A stretch of DNA of 64,000 bases from Gloeobacter morelensis MG652769 (GCF_021018745.1 NZ_CP063845.1:310001-374000); one strand, 5' to 3'. Counted from the stretch's first letter, positions 17,801 to 27,312 are shown. The notes: generated by a model not told the origin, from the sequence alone. Translations and numbers: made by a program.

Positions 17801-18363
17801 TGGTCGCCCTCTCCCGCCGCCACTTTGTCAGCTCAAGCCTCGGGGGGGCGGCGGGACTGTGGCTGCCTGCCGGTGCGCGGGCAGGCGCCTGCCCGCGCAC
17901 CGCAAGCCTGACTGCCGGGCCGTTCTACCGGCCGGGTGCCCCGGACAGCACGGATCTCAGACCCTCGGGGTTGGCAGGGCGCGAGTTGGTGCTCGATTTA
18001 ACGGTGCGCGGCCGGGACTGCAAACCCGTCTTTCCGGTCCTCATCGATCTATGGCACGCTGACCCACGGGGAAATTACGACCTTGAAGGTTTTCGCTTTC
18101 GCACCCGCCGCGCCTCCGAGCGGCCGGGCGTCAGGCTTGTCACCTTTGTGCCCGGCCGCTACCCGGGCCGTACACCCCACCTGCACCTGACCGTGAGCGC
18201 CCCCGGCCACCGGCCCCTGACCACCCAGCTGTATCTCCCCGGCGAAGCGCTCAACGAGCGCGACTTTCTATTTCGCCCGTCTTTGCTTTTGAACCTCACT
18301 TCCCCGGCTCAAAGCGCAGGGCCGCTATCCGGCAGTTACACTTTCTACCTGCAACCTGCCTGA
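17800..18363 (+). CDS. Tat-exported intradiol ring-cleavage dioxygenase family protein
   Basis: A 187-residue protein. The N-terminus SRRHFVSSSLGGAAG matches a twin-arginine signal, so folded export is expected. The rest fits the intradiol dioxygenase core: LIDLWHADPRGNYD (first ligand Tyr), then PGRYPGRTPHLHLTV (second Tyr and the H-x-H pair). All four non-haem iron(III) ligands can therefore be placed. The natural substrate is unknown. It is translationally coupled to leuA, a pairing with no known metabolic logic. Confidence 0.8.
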   Translation: MVALSRRHFVSSSLGGAAGLWLPAGARAGACPRTASLTAGPFYRPGAPDSTDLRPSGLAGRELVLDLTVRGRDCKPVFPVLIDLWHADPRGNYDLEGFRFRTRRASERPGVRLVTFVPGRYPGRTPHLHLTVSAPGHRPLTTQLYLPGEALNERDFLFRPSLLLNLTSPAQSAGPLSGSYTFYLQPA

Positions 18364-18539
18364 GCGCCCAAGCCTTTTGGTATCGGACAAGCGCTACGGC
18401 GCAAACCCCAACACCCCGGTCGAATCAATGTAAAGTTTTTCTCACAAAACCCTCACGTGCGGCTCATGGTCCTTTGGGACTCTGAAGATATGAGCTTGAA
18501 GCGCTCAATCACCAACTTTCAGCCCCGGAGGGACCAGTC

Positions 18540-18830
18540 ATGCTCACCCGTTTCGCCCCCATGCTCGCCGCTTTCGCCCTGGTTGCGCTGAGCGTTCCGG
18601 CCATCGCCGCGGACAAAGACGCCCAAAAATCCGAGTCGCCCCGTCAGGAAGTCCAGGCCGACAAGCAGGCCGCCTCGGGCAGCATCGTCTTTGGCGACGA
18701 GAAAAAGTGCGTCGACAACCCGCGCTTCAACCCGGACAACGACGAGAACGGCCCGCGCGCCTCGGAGTCTTGGAGCGATTCCACTCCTTACGTCGGCACC
18801 TCGAGCGCCGGTCTGGTGCCCTGCCGCTAG
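18540..18830 (+). CDS. small secreted protein, two cysteines
   Basis: A 96-residue protein with a signal peptide (FAPMLAAFALVALSVPAIAA). The mature part is very hydrophilic and rich in Asp, Glu, Lys and Ser. Cys57 and the penultimate Cys95 could form a disulfide. GGAGGGACC precedes the ATG, and an excellent intrinsic terminator lies 40 bases after the stop, so it is probably a single, well-expressed gene. Function unknown. Confidence 0.7.
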   Translation: MLTRFAPMLAAFALVALSVPAIAADKDAQKSESPRQEVQADKQAASGSIVFGDEKKCVDNPRFNPDNDENGPRASESWSDSTPYVGTSSAGLVPCR

Positions 18831-18870
18831 GGACCCGGCTCGTTCCAGTTTCCTGCCACCTAAAAGCGAT

Positions 18871-18898
18871 GCCCACCCGCCTTGGGTGGGCTGTTTTT
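18871..18898 (+). terminator. intrinsic terminator after the small secreted protein gene
   Basis: GCCCACCC and GGGTGGGC form a perfect 8-base stem with a 5-base loop (18871-18891), followed at once by TGTTTTT. Confidence 0.85.
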
Positions 18899-18949
18899 GG
18901 GTTCCAAGCCGCCAAGGTCGCTTAAGACGTATTTCCAAAACGCTTATCG

Positions 18950-19726
18950 CTAATCGGCGGCAGCCTGGGAGCCCGCAGCAGAATCCACTGCGCCACTTCC
19001 AGAAATGTCAACGGTGGCGGCCCGTACTTTTCCTTCGACATCGAAGCGCAGTGCTTCGCGCTGCAAAGTGACCTCGACCCGCCGCTTCTCAATCGTTGTG
19101 TGCCACTCAATCGAAACTTCTGCTCTGAGGACTTGTCTAGTTTGATAGGAAGCTTGCTCCTCGCTCAAGACGATCCGTGCCACTTCCTCCACTGGCTCTC
19201 CTGCACCCGATCCGGCCATGGCCGAGGCAGGACGCCGCTCAACTACCAGCTCCTCCCGCGTGAGGGGAACCTCAATGGTCTTGAGTTCTGTAATCATCTC
19301 CTTGCGCACCGTGATCTCACCTAGAGACCTTCTTTCTTTGCGGATGGCCGCCTGTTCTGTAAGCAGCTTTAACCGCTCCGTCTTCGGTGGGTTGGTTTTG
19401 AGGGCAGGAACTTCTCCAGCAGCGGTTGCGGGCGGCTGCAGTACTGCTCTCAAACCCGTATCTGCGCCGTTTCTAGCAAGGATCGTCAGTGCCTCCGGCG
19501 CTCGGCCGCTGGAGCGCACCGTCACCGATAAGGCGCCTGAGCGTACACTACTCTCCAAGAGCTGCGCCTCGGCAAAACCCGCTGCCTGCAAATCCCGCAC
19601 AGCCTGCTCGGCGGCTACGCGCCTCTCGAACAGGCCGACGACAAGCTGCTGATTTGGCGCTTCGGGCGACGGCAGTTGAAGATCGCCGTGGCTTTTTGCT
19701 GCCTCAGACTCTTGCGAAGAACTCAT
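18950..19726 (-). CDS. DUF2382 (YsnF/AvaK) stress-type protein, paralogue 1
   Basis: A 258-residue protein. The front (VVGLFERRVAAEQAVRDLQA, about 29-100) is a general-stress-protein-17M-like module. The second half has the DUF2382 repeat pattern of short charged strands (SLGEITVRKEMITELKTIEV, REELVVERRP). It parallels the next gene upstream (19858-20724) in domain order, so the two are diverged duplicates. DUF2382 proteins are associated with stress responses, but no biochemical activity is established that I can state. The C-terminal repeats are less regular than in its partner. Confidence 0.8.
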   Translation of the reverse strand: MSSSQESEAAKSHGDLQLPSPEAPNQQLVVGLFERRVAAEQAVRDLQAAGFAEAQLLESSVRSGALSVTVRSSGRAPEALTILARNGADTGLRAVLQPPATAAGEVPALKTNPPKTERLKLLTEQAAIRKERRSLGEITVRKEMITELKTIEVPLTREELVVERRPASAMAGSGAGEPVEEVARIVLSEEQASYQTRQVLRAEVSIEWHTTIEKRRVEVTLQREALRFDVEGKVRAATVDISGSGAVDSAAGSQAAAD

Positions 19727-19857
19727 TATTTTCTCGATTGTCCTCTAGAACAGCAGCGAGCTGACGGACGACGGGTCTGCACTGTGCCCGCTGCTGTGTA
19801 CGGCGTCTTCGATTCAAAAGCGCGACGCGATAGGGGGTGCGGCCGCTGGTATGGGGG

Positions 19858-20724
19858 TTACCTGGCTGGGGGAACGCGCTTGCTCTCGCTGTCCACTATC
19901 ACCTCGCCCTCGGTGTCCGTGCGCAACTCTTCGCGCCGGACGGTATCGGTGACTTGCTCGGTTTGCTGGACATCGCGCTTGCCGACGGTGACTTCCTCAG
20001 AAACCACGGCGCGCTTGTCGACGATGACCCGCTCCTCACTGACGGGCACCCGGATGGTCTCACCGGAGCCGATTTCTCCGGCAACCGCTTCCCCATCCAT
20101 AACCGTGCGGCGCTCGATGACGACTTCCTCGTGCACAAGCGGCACCTCGACCGTTTGGGTCTCAGAGGTCACTTCCTTGCGCAAGCGAATCTCACCGCTC
20201 TTTACGCGCTCTTTGTTGACACGCAGCACTTCCTTGAGCAATTGAATGCGCTGGGGTTCCTGGCCAGTCGTGTCGACAGCCTGACGCTGCACATCGGGCA
20301 CGGGGGCGGTGTCGTCCTGCAGCTCCAACTGGGCTGGAGAAGCGCCGTTGCGCTTAAGAATTTCAAGCGCTTCCATCGCCCTGGTGCCGGCGTGCAGCAG
20401 GACAAGCACACCGCCGCCTTCGATGCGGCTTTGCAGTTCTTGAGCGTCCTCTTCATCGACACCCATAGCCGTCAGACGCGCGTAAGCGTTCGGCGCCGCC
20501 TGAACAGTCGTGCGCCTGGGGGTATCCCCAAAAAATCCGGCTAGGGAGTCGAAAAAGCCGCCCTCACTGGTGCTTGCGCCCTCGGGCGCGAAAAACTGTT
20601 CGATATGTTTGTCTGCAAAACCGGCGGCCTGCAGCTCCCGCACCGCTACTTCCGCGCTGCGGCGGTCGTAAAACAAGCCGGCAACCGTTGCATCGGCGGT
20701 TGGGGGCAAATTGGCACTTTGCAT
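19858..20724 (-). CDS. DUF2382 (YsnF/AvaK) stress-type protein, paralogue 2
   Basis: A 288-residue protein with a front module VAGLFYDRRSAEVAVRELQA (about 14-120). This is followed by two or more DUF2382 units: KSGEIRLRKEVTSETQTVEV, PLVHEEVVIERR, then VSEERVIVDKRAVVSEEVTV. It is the more typical of the two tandem paralogues. The 131-base space to its neighbour carries no obvious terminator, so both may be on one transcript. A GC-rich hairpin (20767-20790) lies in its presumed leader. Confidence 0.82.
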   Translation of the reverse strand: MQSANLPPTADATVAGLFYDRRSAEVAVRELQAAGFADKHIEQFFAPEGASTSEGGFFDSLAGFFGDTPRRTTVQAAPNAYARLTAMGVDEEDAQELQSRIEGGGVLVLLHAGTRAMEALEILKRNGASPAQLELQDDTAPVPDVQRQAVDTTGQEPQRIQLLKEVLRVNKERVKSGEIRLRKEVTSETQTVEVPLVHEEVVIERRTVMDGEAVAGEIGSGETIRVPVSEERVIVDKRAVVSEEVTVGKRDVQQTEQVTDTVRREELRTDTEGEVIVDSESKRVPPAR

Positions 20725-21431
20725 TTTTTTTGCTCCATGATGTCGTGGCTAATGATGTTTGGAGATGCACCCCACCCAAGGGGGGGGTGCCAAGGAGGGA
20801 AGAAGTTCATCCTCAACATTAGTCTTGCATTGAGATGCAGATATTTACCTCCTCCCTGGGATGGCCTTTGTAGCGGTCCTTTTATCCCGATCGGAGGAGC
20901 GCATTTGGCTAGTTAAAGATACTTACAGTTCGTTTTGTTGGCGACTGCGCCTATGCCCTGCGCCTCTGTGCCGCCCAGCGTACGCAGCTCCAAAGAAGCC
21001 GGCATTCCAGGCCCTGCAGAGGTGCGAACCGGGGAGGTGCCGTTGAACTCCGAGAAGACATATATATAGAAAAAACACACCAATAAACGGGAAGAGTCAA
21101 TCAAAAACTGCCTACAAGTCCAGCAAAAGATTAGTAGCTACAGCTTTGGCAAGCTATGGCCTTCCCTGCCGCAGCCGCTTCGACGCGGATCTGTGCAGGC
21201 GTCCCCGGGCACGGGCAGCGTTATCGAACAGAGGCAAGTGCTCCGGATTGTGCCTGCCCATTTTGCCCATTTCGCAGGTGAAGGCTGCCTGTCACTTCGT
21301 TCGTATGGTCACACTTGGCAAAAGGGGTGGGGTGCCAGGGCGCACTTACTGACACCCCACACTCGAGACCTGCGCCCGGCCGGACTCCATCCGGATTCGA
21401 CATCAGGTCTGAGGCCGGTGCATATTCACAC
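20725..21431. other. 707-base region without a gene
   Basis: An imperfect hairpin GCACCCC/GGGGTGC at 20767-20790 lies just upstream of the DUF2382 start. The middle is AT-rich, with a TATATATAG run at 21060. The right end carries the candidate terminator for the membrane-protein gene. No frame has convincing coding character. Confidence 0.5.
21318..21360 (-). terminator. candidate intrinsic terminator for the membrane protein gene
   Basis: On the minus strand GTGGGGTG pairs with CACCCCAC, and the stem extends through a G-U pair and CAG/CTG around a 10-base loop. CCCTTTTG follows. It lies about 70 bases past the stop at 21432. Confidence 0.5.
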
Positions 21432-22058
21432 TTACCGCCCGCGTTCGTCGACGATGCGGTTGTCTTTGGAACCGACAAAGGCACCGCCGAGGGCGGCTCC
21501 CAGGCCGAGCAGCGCGCCGATCGCAAAGGACCAGCCGCCCCGCGCGGCATTGCCGGCGATGTCGCGGGCCTGGTCGGCACTCACGCCGGGCAGTTGGTTC
21601 GGGATGTTGCGCCCTGCGCGGTCGGTGAGATCCGGGTTGGTGCCCAGCACGCCCAAAGCTCCCGAGACGCCGCTTGCGAGCAAATATGATCCCAGAGCCA
21701 AAGTCGTAGCCCAGAGAATGGCGCCGTTGAGCAACGCGCCGTTGCGGGTGATCGGACCGCTGGTGCGCGCAGTCACCCAGCCGCCGGCGAACAGCGAAGC
21801 GAACAGGCTCAAAATCGTCCAGATGCCGATGGCACTGCCGATGTCGTCGCTGCTGGAGCGGGGGGCGTCCGAGGTGGCGATGGCGGTCAATCCCAGGGCG
21901 GCGCCCAGCGAACTGAGCACCAATTGGGTGCCGATGGCCACCACCAGGCCGGCGACGATCGGCCCCCAACGGACGCGGTCGTGATACTCGATCACCTGGG
22001 TGGTCACTGGCTGAGCAGGGACCACGCGACCGGGACCGGGTTGGTCAACATAACTCAT
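21432..22058 (-). CDS. four-helix membrane protein of unknown function
   Basis: From ATG 22058 (GAGGAAA just upstream) the product is 208 residues. Helices lie at about 33-60 (PIVAGLVVAIGTQLVLSSLG), 75-98, 108-135 and 175-197 (WSFAIGALLGLGAALGGAFV). The layout of paired Gly-rich helices resembles YrzE-type and stress-associated small membrane proteins. The N-terminal 25 residues are Pro/Gln-rich and cytoplasmic. It lies between the DUF2382 pair and the large hybrid kinase, all on the minus strand, so a shared stress role is possible but not shown. Confidence 0.75.
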   Translation of the reverse strand: MSYVDQPGPGRVVPAQPVTTQVIEYHDRVRWGPIVAGLVVAIGTQLVLSSLGAALGLTAIATSDAPRSSSDDIGSAIGIWTILSLFASLFAGGWVTARTSGPITRNGALLNGAILWATTLALGSYLLASGVSGALGVLGTNPDLTDRAGRNIPNQLPGVSADQARDIAGNAARGGWSFAIGALLGLGAALGGAFVGSKDNRIVDERGR

Positions 22059-22424
22059 GGTCGGTTTCCTCGAAATTGGGTATTGAGAGGCGGCAGGTAG
22101 GAGCGCGGAACGTTGCGATGTTCCGCCGGGTACCGATGTCCACACCATTGGACCGGTTGTTTTGCAGAGTCGGCCGTCGGACTCCCGACAGCAATTGACA
22201 TCAGTAGCTAAATTCGATAAACGGGGCGAGCGATCGCGCCTGTGCTCCGCCATCCTACGGCCGGTTCGAGATTCCAATCTCTGCCACGAGTACGACCAAT
22301 GCTTCTGTCCGCAGACATAGATCCGTGCGGTCGTATGCCCCTGGACCACCGGCAGAGGCGGTGTTGAGCCAAGGGAAGCCGATGGTGATGAAAAGCCATG
22401 TTTTTCGCTTTCCACCGGTGCCGC
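22059..22424. other. intergenic region, no gene seen
   Basis: The 366 bases between the membrane-protein gene and the hybrid kinase hold no credible frame. A GCGATCGC octamer occurs near 22228. I could not place a promoter with confidence. Confidence 0.45.
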
Positions 22425-25400
22425 TCACGGCTTGGCTTGCCGCTGGGCCTTGCCCCCAAGGGGCAGCACGATGGTGAACGCGGCCCCTTTGCCTTCGCCT
22501 TTGCTCTCGGCCTGCACCGTGCCGCCGTGGGCTTCGACGATGTGGTGCACGATGAACAGACCCAACCCCAACCCTTTTTGTTCGCGCGTGCTCTTGGTGT
22601 CCGCCTGCCGAAAACGCTCGAACAGGTGCGGCAAAAATTCGGCGGGTATCCCCGCGCCGGTATCGCTGACGGTGAGCCGCGCCATCCCGGCGTCCGACTC
22701 CAGCCGCACCCGAATCTGGCCTCCGGCCGGGGTGAACTTGACGGCGTTGGTGAGCAGGTTCCACACCACCTGCTGCAGGCGGGTCGGATCGGCGCTGAGC
22801 GGTGCCGTCGTCTCCAGCTGTTCGATCAGCTGCACTTGCTTGGCTTCTGCCAGGCTACGCACCGCTTCGAGGGCGCAAACGACGATGCCGGCCAGCGCGG
22901 TGGGCTGGGGGGCAATGCGCAAGGAGCCGCGCATGATCCGCGAGACATCGAGCAGGTCGTCGATGAGTTGGGTCTGCAGCCGGGCGTTGCGCTCGATGAT
23001 CTCCAGGGCCTGATCGTGCTTGTCCGGGCCGACCTTCCCGCGCCGGAGCAACTGGGTCCAGCCGACGATCGGATTGAGCGGCGTGCGCAACTCGTGCCCG
23101 AGGATGGCCAAAAATTCGTCTTTGGTGCGGTTGGCGACTTCGGCCGCCTCCCGGGCCTGCTCGGCGCGCTCGAGCAGTTGTTCGCGCTCAGCCTCCAGCT
23201 GCTTGCGCTCCTCGATGTCGGTCGCCGTGCCGAACCACTTGAGAATGCGGCCCTCCCCATCCATCAACGGCATGGCCTGGTGGAGGTGCCAGCGGTAAGT
23301 TCCGTCCGCGCGCCGCATGCGTCCTTCGGCCCGATAGGCGGCGGCGGTTTCGATCGCCGCTGTCCATTGCCGCCGCAAACCCGGCACGTCCTCCGGATGC
23401 ACCACCGACTCCCAACCGGACTTTTTGACCTGTTCGAGGGTGCACCCGGTGTACTGGGACCACCGCCCGTTGACATCCAAAAGCGTGCCGCCGACATCGG
23501 CCGTCCACACCAGCTGCGGGATCGACTCGGCCAGTAGGCGGTAGCGCTGTTCGCTCCCGGCGAGCGCCTGCTCGATGCGCTTGCGTTCGGTGATATCCAG
23601 GGCGGTGCCGATAAAATCAACCGCCCGCCTGCTCCCCGCTTCTGTCTGCTCAAAGAACACCTGCCCGTTGGCTGAGACCCAGCGCTCGCTTCCGTTGGGC
23701 CAGACGATGCGGTAGTCGATTTCGAGGGTGCCCGCCGAGGCCGGATCGAGCGCCGCGTCGACCGCCTGGGACACGCGCTCCCGGTCGGCCGGGTGGATGC
23801 GCTCCATCGCCTGCGCCAGGGATAGTTGGAAAGTACCCTCCGGCTCGCCCCAGATTTCGCGCATCCGCTCGTCCATGGTGGCCACGCCGCTTGTCGGAAC
23901 GAAGCGCCAAGTGCCCAGCTGTCCCACCCGGATGGCCAAGCGGGCGCGCTCCTCGGAGGCGCGCACCAGGCGGGCGGTCTCTCCGCGCAATCGCGAAAGT
24001 TCCAGATTGGCCTTCACCCGCCCCAACAGTTCCCGAGCGGCAAACGGTTTGCTCAGATAATCGTCCGCTCCCCTTTCCAGGCCCGCGAGCGTGGCCTCCT
24101 CCCCGGCCCGCGCCGACAGGACAATCACCGGCAGTGCGCGGGTGCGCTCGTCCGTCCGCAAAGCGGCCAGCAGACCGAAGCCGTCGAGCCGGGGCATCAT
24201 CACATCGGTGAGCACCAGATCCGGCATCCGGCGCTCGACAGCGGCCAGCGCCTCGACGCCGTCGCCGGCCAGAACGACCTCGTAGTGCGCTTTGAGCAAG
24301 TTCGCGATGTACGCCCGCATGTCGGCGTTGTCATCGACCACCAGGACACACGGACGGGGAGTGTTGGGGGCTCGCTGCTCTGCGTGCGGGGCAAGATTCG
24401 GAGGTGGCGACGAGAGCCATTCTTCCTGCAACCCGCCGGTCCACTGCGCTGCCTCCTCGGCGAAGATGTCGGCGGCGACGGCGGTGGAAGCGAGCCCCGG
24501 GGCCACCCCAATGCGATCGGCAGGCAGGTGGGCCGTTCCGGTGGGCAACCGCACGGTAAAGGTGCTGCCCCGGCCCGGAACGCTTGTCACCGAAACCTTG
24601 CCGCCGTGGATCTCGACTAGTTCGGCCACCAGCGCCAAACCGATGCCGGAACCTTCGTGGGAGCGCCCCGGTGCTCCCTCCACCCGATGAAAGCGATCGA
24701 AGATGCGCGGCAACTCGTGGGCAGCGATGCCGACCCCGGTGTCTTCGATCTCCAGGCACACTTCACCAGTTTGCAGGCGCAGCCGGACGGCGATTTGCCC
24801 CCGGAGGGTGAACTTGAAGGCGTTCGAGAACAGGTTGAGGACGATCTTCTCCCACATGTCGCGATCGATATAGACCGCTTCTGCGAGCGGCGGACAGTCG
24901 ACTACCAGGCGCAGACCGGCCTTTTCGACGGCCGAGCGAAAGACTGAAACCAGTTGCGCCGTGAGGGCGGCCAGGTCGGTGGGCAGAAAATTCGCCTGAA
25001 TTCGGCCAGCCTCGATGCGGCTGAAATCCAACAGCGTATTGACCAGCTTCAGGAGCCTCCTGCCGTTGCGCTGGGCCAGGGTCAATTGTTCGCGCGTCGG
25101 TGCCGAAATGCCGTCGCCGGCCAGCACGTCTTCCAGCGGTCCAAGCAGCAGCGATAGCGGCGTGCGGAATTCGTGGCTGACGTTGGAGAAAAATACGGTC
25201 TTGGCGCGGTCGATCTCGGCGAGCGCCTCGGCCCTGCGGCACTCCGCCTCGTAAGCCCGGGCGTTGGCCAGACCCGCGGCGATCTGACCGGTCAAAAGAT
25301 CGACAAAGCCCGCGTACTCGGCGTCATAACGGCGGTACGGGTTGAGTGCCGCGACCAGAAAGCCGGCCGGCCGCTCCTGGCCCTGGCTTTTGATCGGGAC

Positions 25401-26300
25401 GACGCTCACCTGGTGCGGCGGCTTGTCCCACGCTCCGCTCGGCGGACTCGCGCCCAATTGCCCCTCGAAATCGTTCAGTAAAATAGGCGGCGCTCCCTCC
25501 CAAAGCTTGTGGGCCGGCCAGGGTCCGCCGTAGATTTCAGGGTCAATGATCGGCCGCGCCCCCGGATGTTCGGCTTCTATACCCGTAGCCGCCGCAAGCC
25601 GCGCCCGGCCGCCCGCGTCGCTGTCGAACAGGTACATCAGCGTAAAGGGCAGATCTTTTGAATACTTGCCCACCTGCCTCTGGACGGCGGCGGACACTTC
25701 CTCCTGGGTCTGCGTCGAAGCCAGATCCGAGGCCAACTCGCGCAAAAGCGCCATGCGGCGCTCGCCGATGACGCGTTCGGTCTCCTCGGTAACCACGCAA
25801 AGATGCCCGGCAATCCGGCCGTCGTCGTCGGCCAGGGGGCTGTAGGAGAAGGTGTGGTAGGTTTCTTCCGGAAAACCGCTGCGCTCCAAAATGAGCAGCA
25901 ACGCCTCGTCGTAGGTGGCTTCGCCCGTTTCAAGCACCCTTTCGATGCGCGGGCCAATATCGCGCCAGATTTCCTGCCAGACTTGCTGTGCGGGACGGCC
26001 GAGCGCCCAGGGATGCTTGATGCCCAGGGTCGGACGGTAAGCATCGTTATAGAAAAACGACAGCTGTTCACCCCAGCCCATCCACATCGCGTACCGCGAA
26101 GTCAACAAAATGCGTAGGGCTGTTTTGAAACTTTGCGGCCAGTCTTCGGGCGCTCCCAGCGGTGAGTCCGACCAGTCTTTTGCGCGCATCAAGGCCCCCA
26201 TTTCGCCGCCACCTGCCAGCCAACCGTGCGCAGAATCCTGCCAAACCAGGTTGCAAACGGACGCCAGATTTGAGTCACAGTGGGGATCGTGTCGCGCCAT
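22425..26300 (-). CDS. giant hybrid sensor kinase with two histidine kinase modules and an internal receiver
   Basis: A 1291-residue soluble protein with no membrane helix. In order: PAS-like (about 45-180); GAF (about 190-365); first HisKA (NVSHEFRTPLSLLLG, about 375) with ATPase (DTGVGIAAHELPRIFDRFHR); receiver (VLVVDDNADMRAYI, LVLTDVMMPRLDG, about 655-770); two PAS domains (about 800-925 and 930-1050); second HisKA (ILGHELRTPLNPIVGWTQLL) with ATPase (DTGAGIPAEFLPHLFERFRQ). Both kinases keep H-, N-, D/F- and G-box features. The inner receiver could take phosphate from either kinase. No output domain is attached, so a further partner is needed. Confidence 0.92.
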   Translation of the reverse strand: MARHDPHCDSNLASVCNLVWQDSAHGWLAGGGEMGALMRAKDWSDSPLGAPEDWPQSFKTALRILLTSRYAMWMGWGEQLSFFYNDAYRPTLGIKHPWALGRPAQQVWQEIWRDIGPRIERVLETGEATYDEALLLILERSGFPEETYHTFSYSPLADDDGRIAGHLCVVTEETERVIGERRMALLRELASDLASTQTQEEVSAAVQRQVGKYSKDLPFTLMYLFDSDAGGRARLAAATGIEAEHPGARPIIDPEIYGGPWPAHKLWEGAPPILLNDFEGQLGASPPSGAWDKPPHQVSVVPIKSQGQERPAGFLVAALNPYRRYDAEYAGFVDLLTGQIAAGLANARAYEAECRRAEALAEIDRAKTVFFSNVSHEFRTPLSLLLGPLEDVLAGDGISAPTREQLTLAQRNGRRLLKLVNTLLDFSRIEAGRIQANFLPTDLAALTAQLVSVFRSAVEKAGLRLVVDCPPLAEAVYIDRDMWEKIVLNLFSNAFKFTLRGQIAVRLRLQTGEVCLEIEDTGVGIAAHELPRIFDRFHRVEGAPGRSHEGSGIGLALVAELVEIHGGKVSVTSVPGRGSTFTVRLPTGTAHLPADRIGVAPGLASTAVAADIFAEEAAQWTGGLQEEWLSSPPPNLAPHAEQRAPNTPRPCVLVVDDNADMRAYIANLLKAHYEVVLAGDGVEALAAVERRMPDLVLTDVMMPRLDGFGLLAALRTDERTRALPVIVLSARAGEEATLAGLERGADDYLSKPFAARELLGRVKANLELSRLRGETARLVRASEERARLAIRVGQLGTWRFVPTSGVATMDERMREIWGEPEGTFQLSLAQAMERIHPADRERVSQAVDAALDPASAGTLEIDYRIVWPNGSERWVSANGQVFFEQTEAGSRRAVDFIGTALDITERKRIEQALAGSEQRYRLLAESIPQLVWTADVGGTLLDVNGRWSQYTGCTLEQVKKSGWESVVHPEDVPGLRRQWTAAIETAAAYRAEGRMRRADGTYRWHLHQAMPLMDGEGRILKWFGTATDIEERKQLEAEREQLLERAEQAREAAEVANRTKDEFLAILGHELRTPLNPIVGWTQLLRRGKVGPDKHDQALEIIERNARLQTQLIDDLLDVSRIMRGSLRIAPQPTALAGIVVCALEAVRSLAEAKQVQLIEQLETTAPLSADPTRLQQVVWNLLTNAVKFTPAGGQIRVRLESDAGMARLTVSDTGAGIPAEFLPHLFERFRQADTKSTREQKGLGLGLFIVHHIVEAHGGTVQAESKGEGKGAAFTIVLPLGGKAQRQAKP

Positions 26301-26727
26301 AGATCACACCGCACGCTTGCCTAACAGCGTATCAACGGGACGCTCCACAAGGGGTGCCCACCTGCGTTTTCTATCCGAAGGCGTATTTCTGTAGTAGGAG
26401 ATGCGCGAACTATTGCTGTTTTCACTATTCGCGCTGTGAACACGATACGGTGTCTGCCGCTTGCGGGCGCACCACGGTGGCCACCCTGGAACTGCGGTCC
26501 CGGCGTGGGAATTCTCACCGGATGGATTTGAGGTACCGATTCGGATCTAAAGCAGGTATCGGGTGGCTTTGACGTACCTGTTTCGATGCAGACGGTGGCG
26601 AGGGTGCATAATCGGCCAGGCTTGAATATATGACAATATAGAGACTCTTTAAAGCAGATTCGCCAAGAGATATTTCCTGGCGAATCATGCCGGAATCTTT
26701 GCGTACACTGATGATCAAGGAGGTATC
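26301..26727. other. intergenic region with operator-like inverted repeat
   Basis: 427 bases without a convincing gene. The notable element is the perfect inverted repeat at 26657-26686 (listed separately). A TACACT box lies at about 26703-26708 and a perfect Shine-Dalgarno (AAGGAGG) before ATG 26728. Confidence 0.55.
26657..26686. promoter_or_regulatory. perfect 9-base inverted repeat, candidate operator
   Basis: GATTCGCCA (26657-26665) and TGGCGAATC (26678-26686) are perfect reverse complements separated by 12 bases. It lies 42-71 bases before ATG 26728, just upstream of a TACACT box, where a transcription factor could act. A hairpin in the leader RNA is the alternative. Confidence 0.55.
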
Positions 26728-27312
26728 ATGATCGTATCAACATTCGAGCTTCTGGTTAAAAATCAATTGCCCAAACTGGGCGATTTGAGTCCGACACCAC
26801 CCTCCTTGCCTCCGGGGGTGGCGAACCTGTCTCGCACGGTAATCCAGGGATACTTCCTCACCATTGCCAACTTGAATCCTCAGGATTTGACAATTTCTTT
26901 GGTGTTTACTGCAAACCTGAAGCCGCCACTTACCTTAGCCGACATTCTCGCCGCACTTGATATCAACGGTGAAAATATTATCGGTGACTTGATACAGACT
27001 GTGATCGCGAACAAAGCAAGGTTCACCTTCACATTGCCAGCCAATGCCACCAGCCTGCTCATTGTTCAACCCGATTTTATCGAAAAGCCGGAGCTGCTGG
27101 TAAATGCCGATTTCGAGGTGCGCGGGTACGTCGAAATCTTTATTTCTTCGCTGTCGTCGTTGGTCGCAAGCGCCGACCTTCAGGTCACCCCCGAGCATCG
27201 CGGAACGTTCTTCAAGGACTTAGCTGCCACGGAACCGGAGAAAATTTTGCTCGACCAGATTGCATACGCCCTACCGGTGCCCAACGGTGGTTCCCTCAGG
27301 CTGATCGCTTGA
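26728..27312 (+). CDS. unknown protein, 194 residues
   Basis: AAGGAGGTATC gives an optimal ribosome site before this ATG. The protein has no signal peptide and no membrane helix. It begins with a Pro-rich stretch (NQLPKLGDLSPTPPSLPPG). The rest alternates short hydrophobic strands (TVIQGYFLTIANLNP, LTISLVFTA, ARFTFTLPA, SLLIVQPDF) as in a beta-sandwich. Its base composition is more AT-rich than its neighbours, which hints at transfer. It lies 66 bases before the DUF1350 gene on the same strand. I do not recognise the family. Confidence 0.7.
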   Translation: MIVSTFELLVKNQLPKLGDLSPTPPSLPPGVANLSRTVIQGYFLTIANLNPQDLTISLVFTANLKPPLTLADILAALDINGENIIGDLIQTVIANKARFTFTLPANATSLLIVQPDFIEKPELLVNADFEVRGYVEIFISSLSSLVASADLQVTPEHRGTFFKDLAATEPEKILLDQIAYALPVPNGGSLRLIA

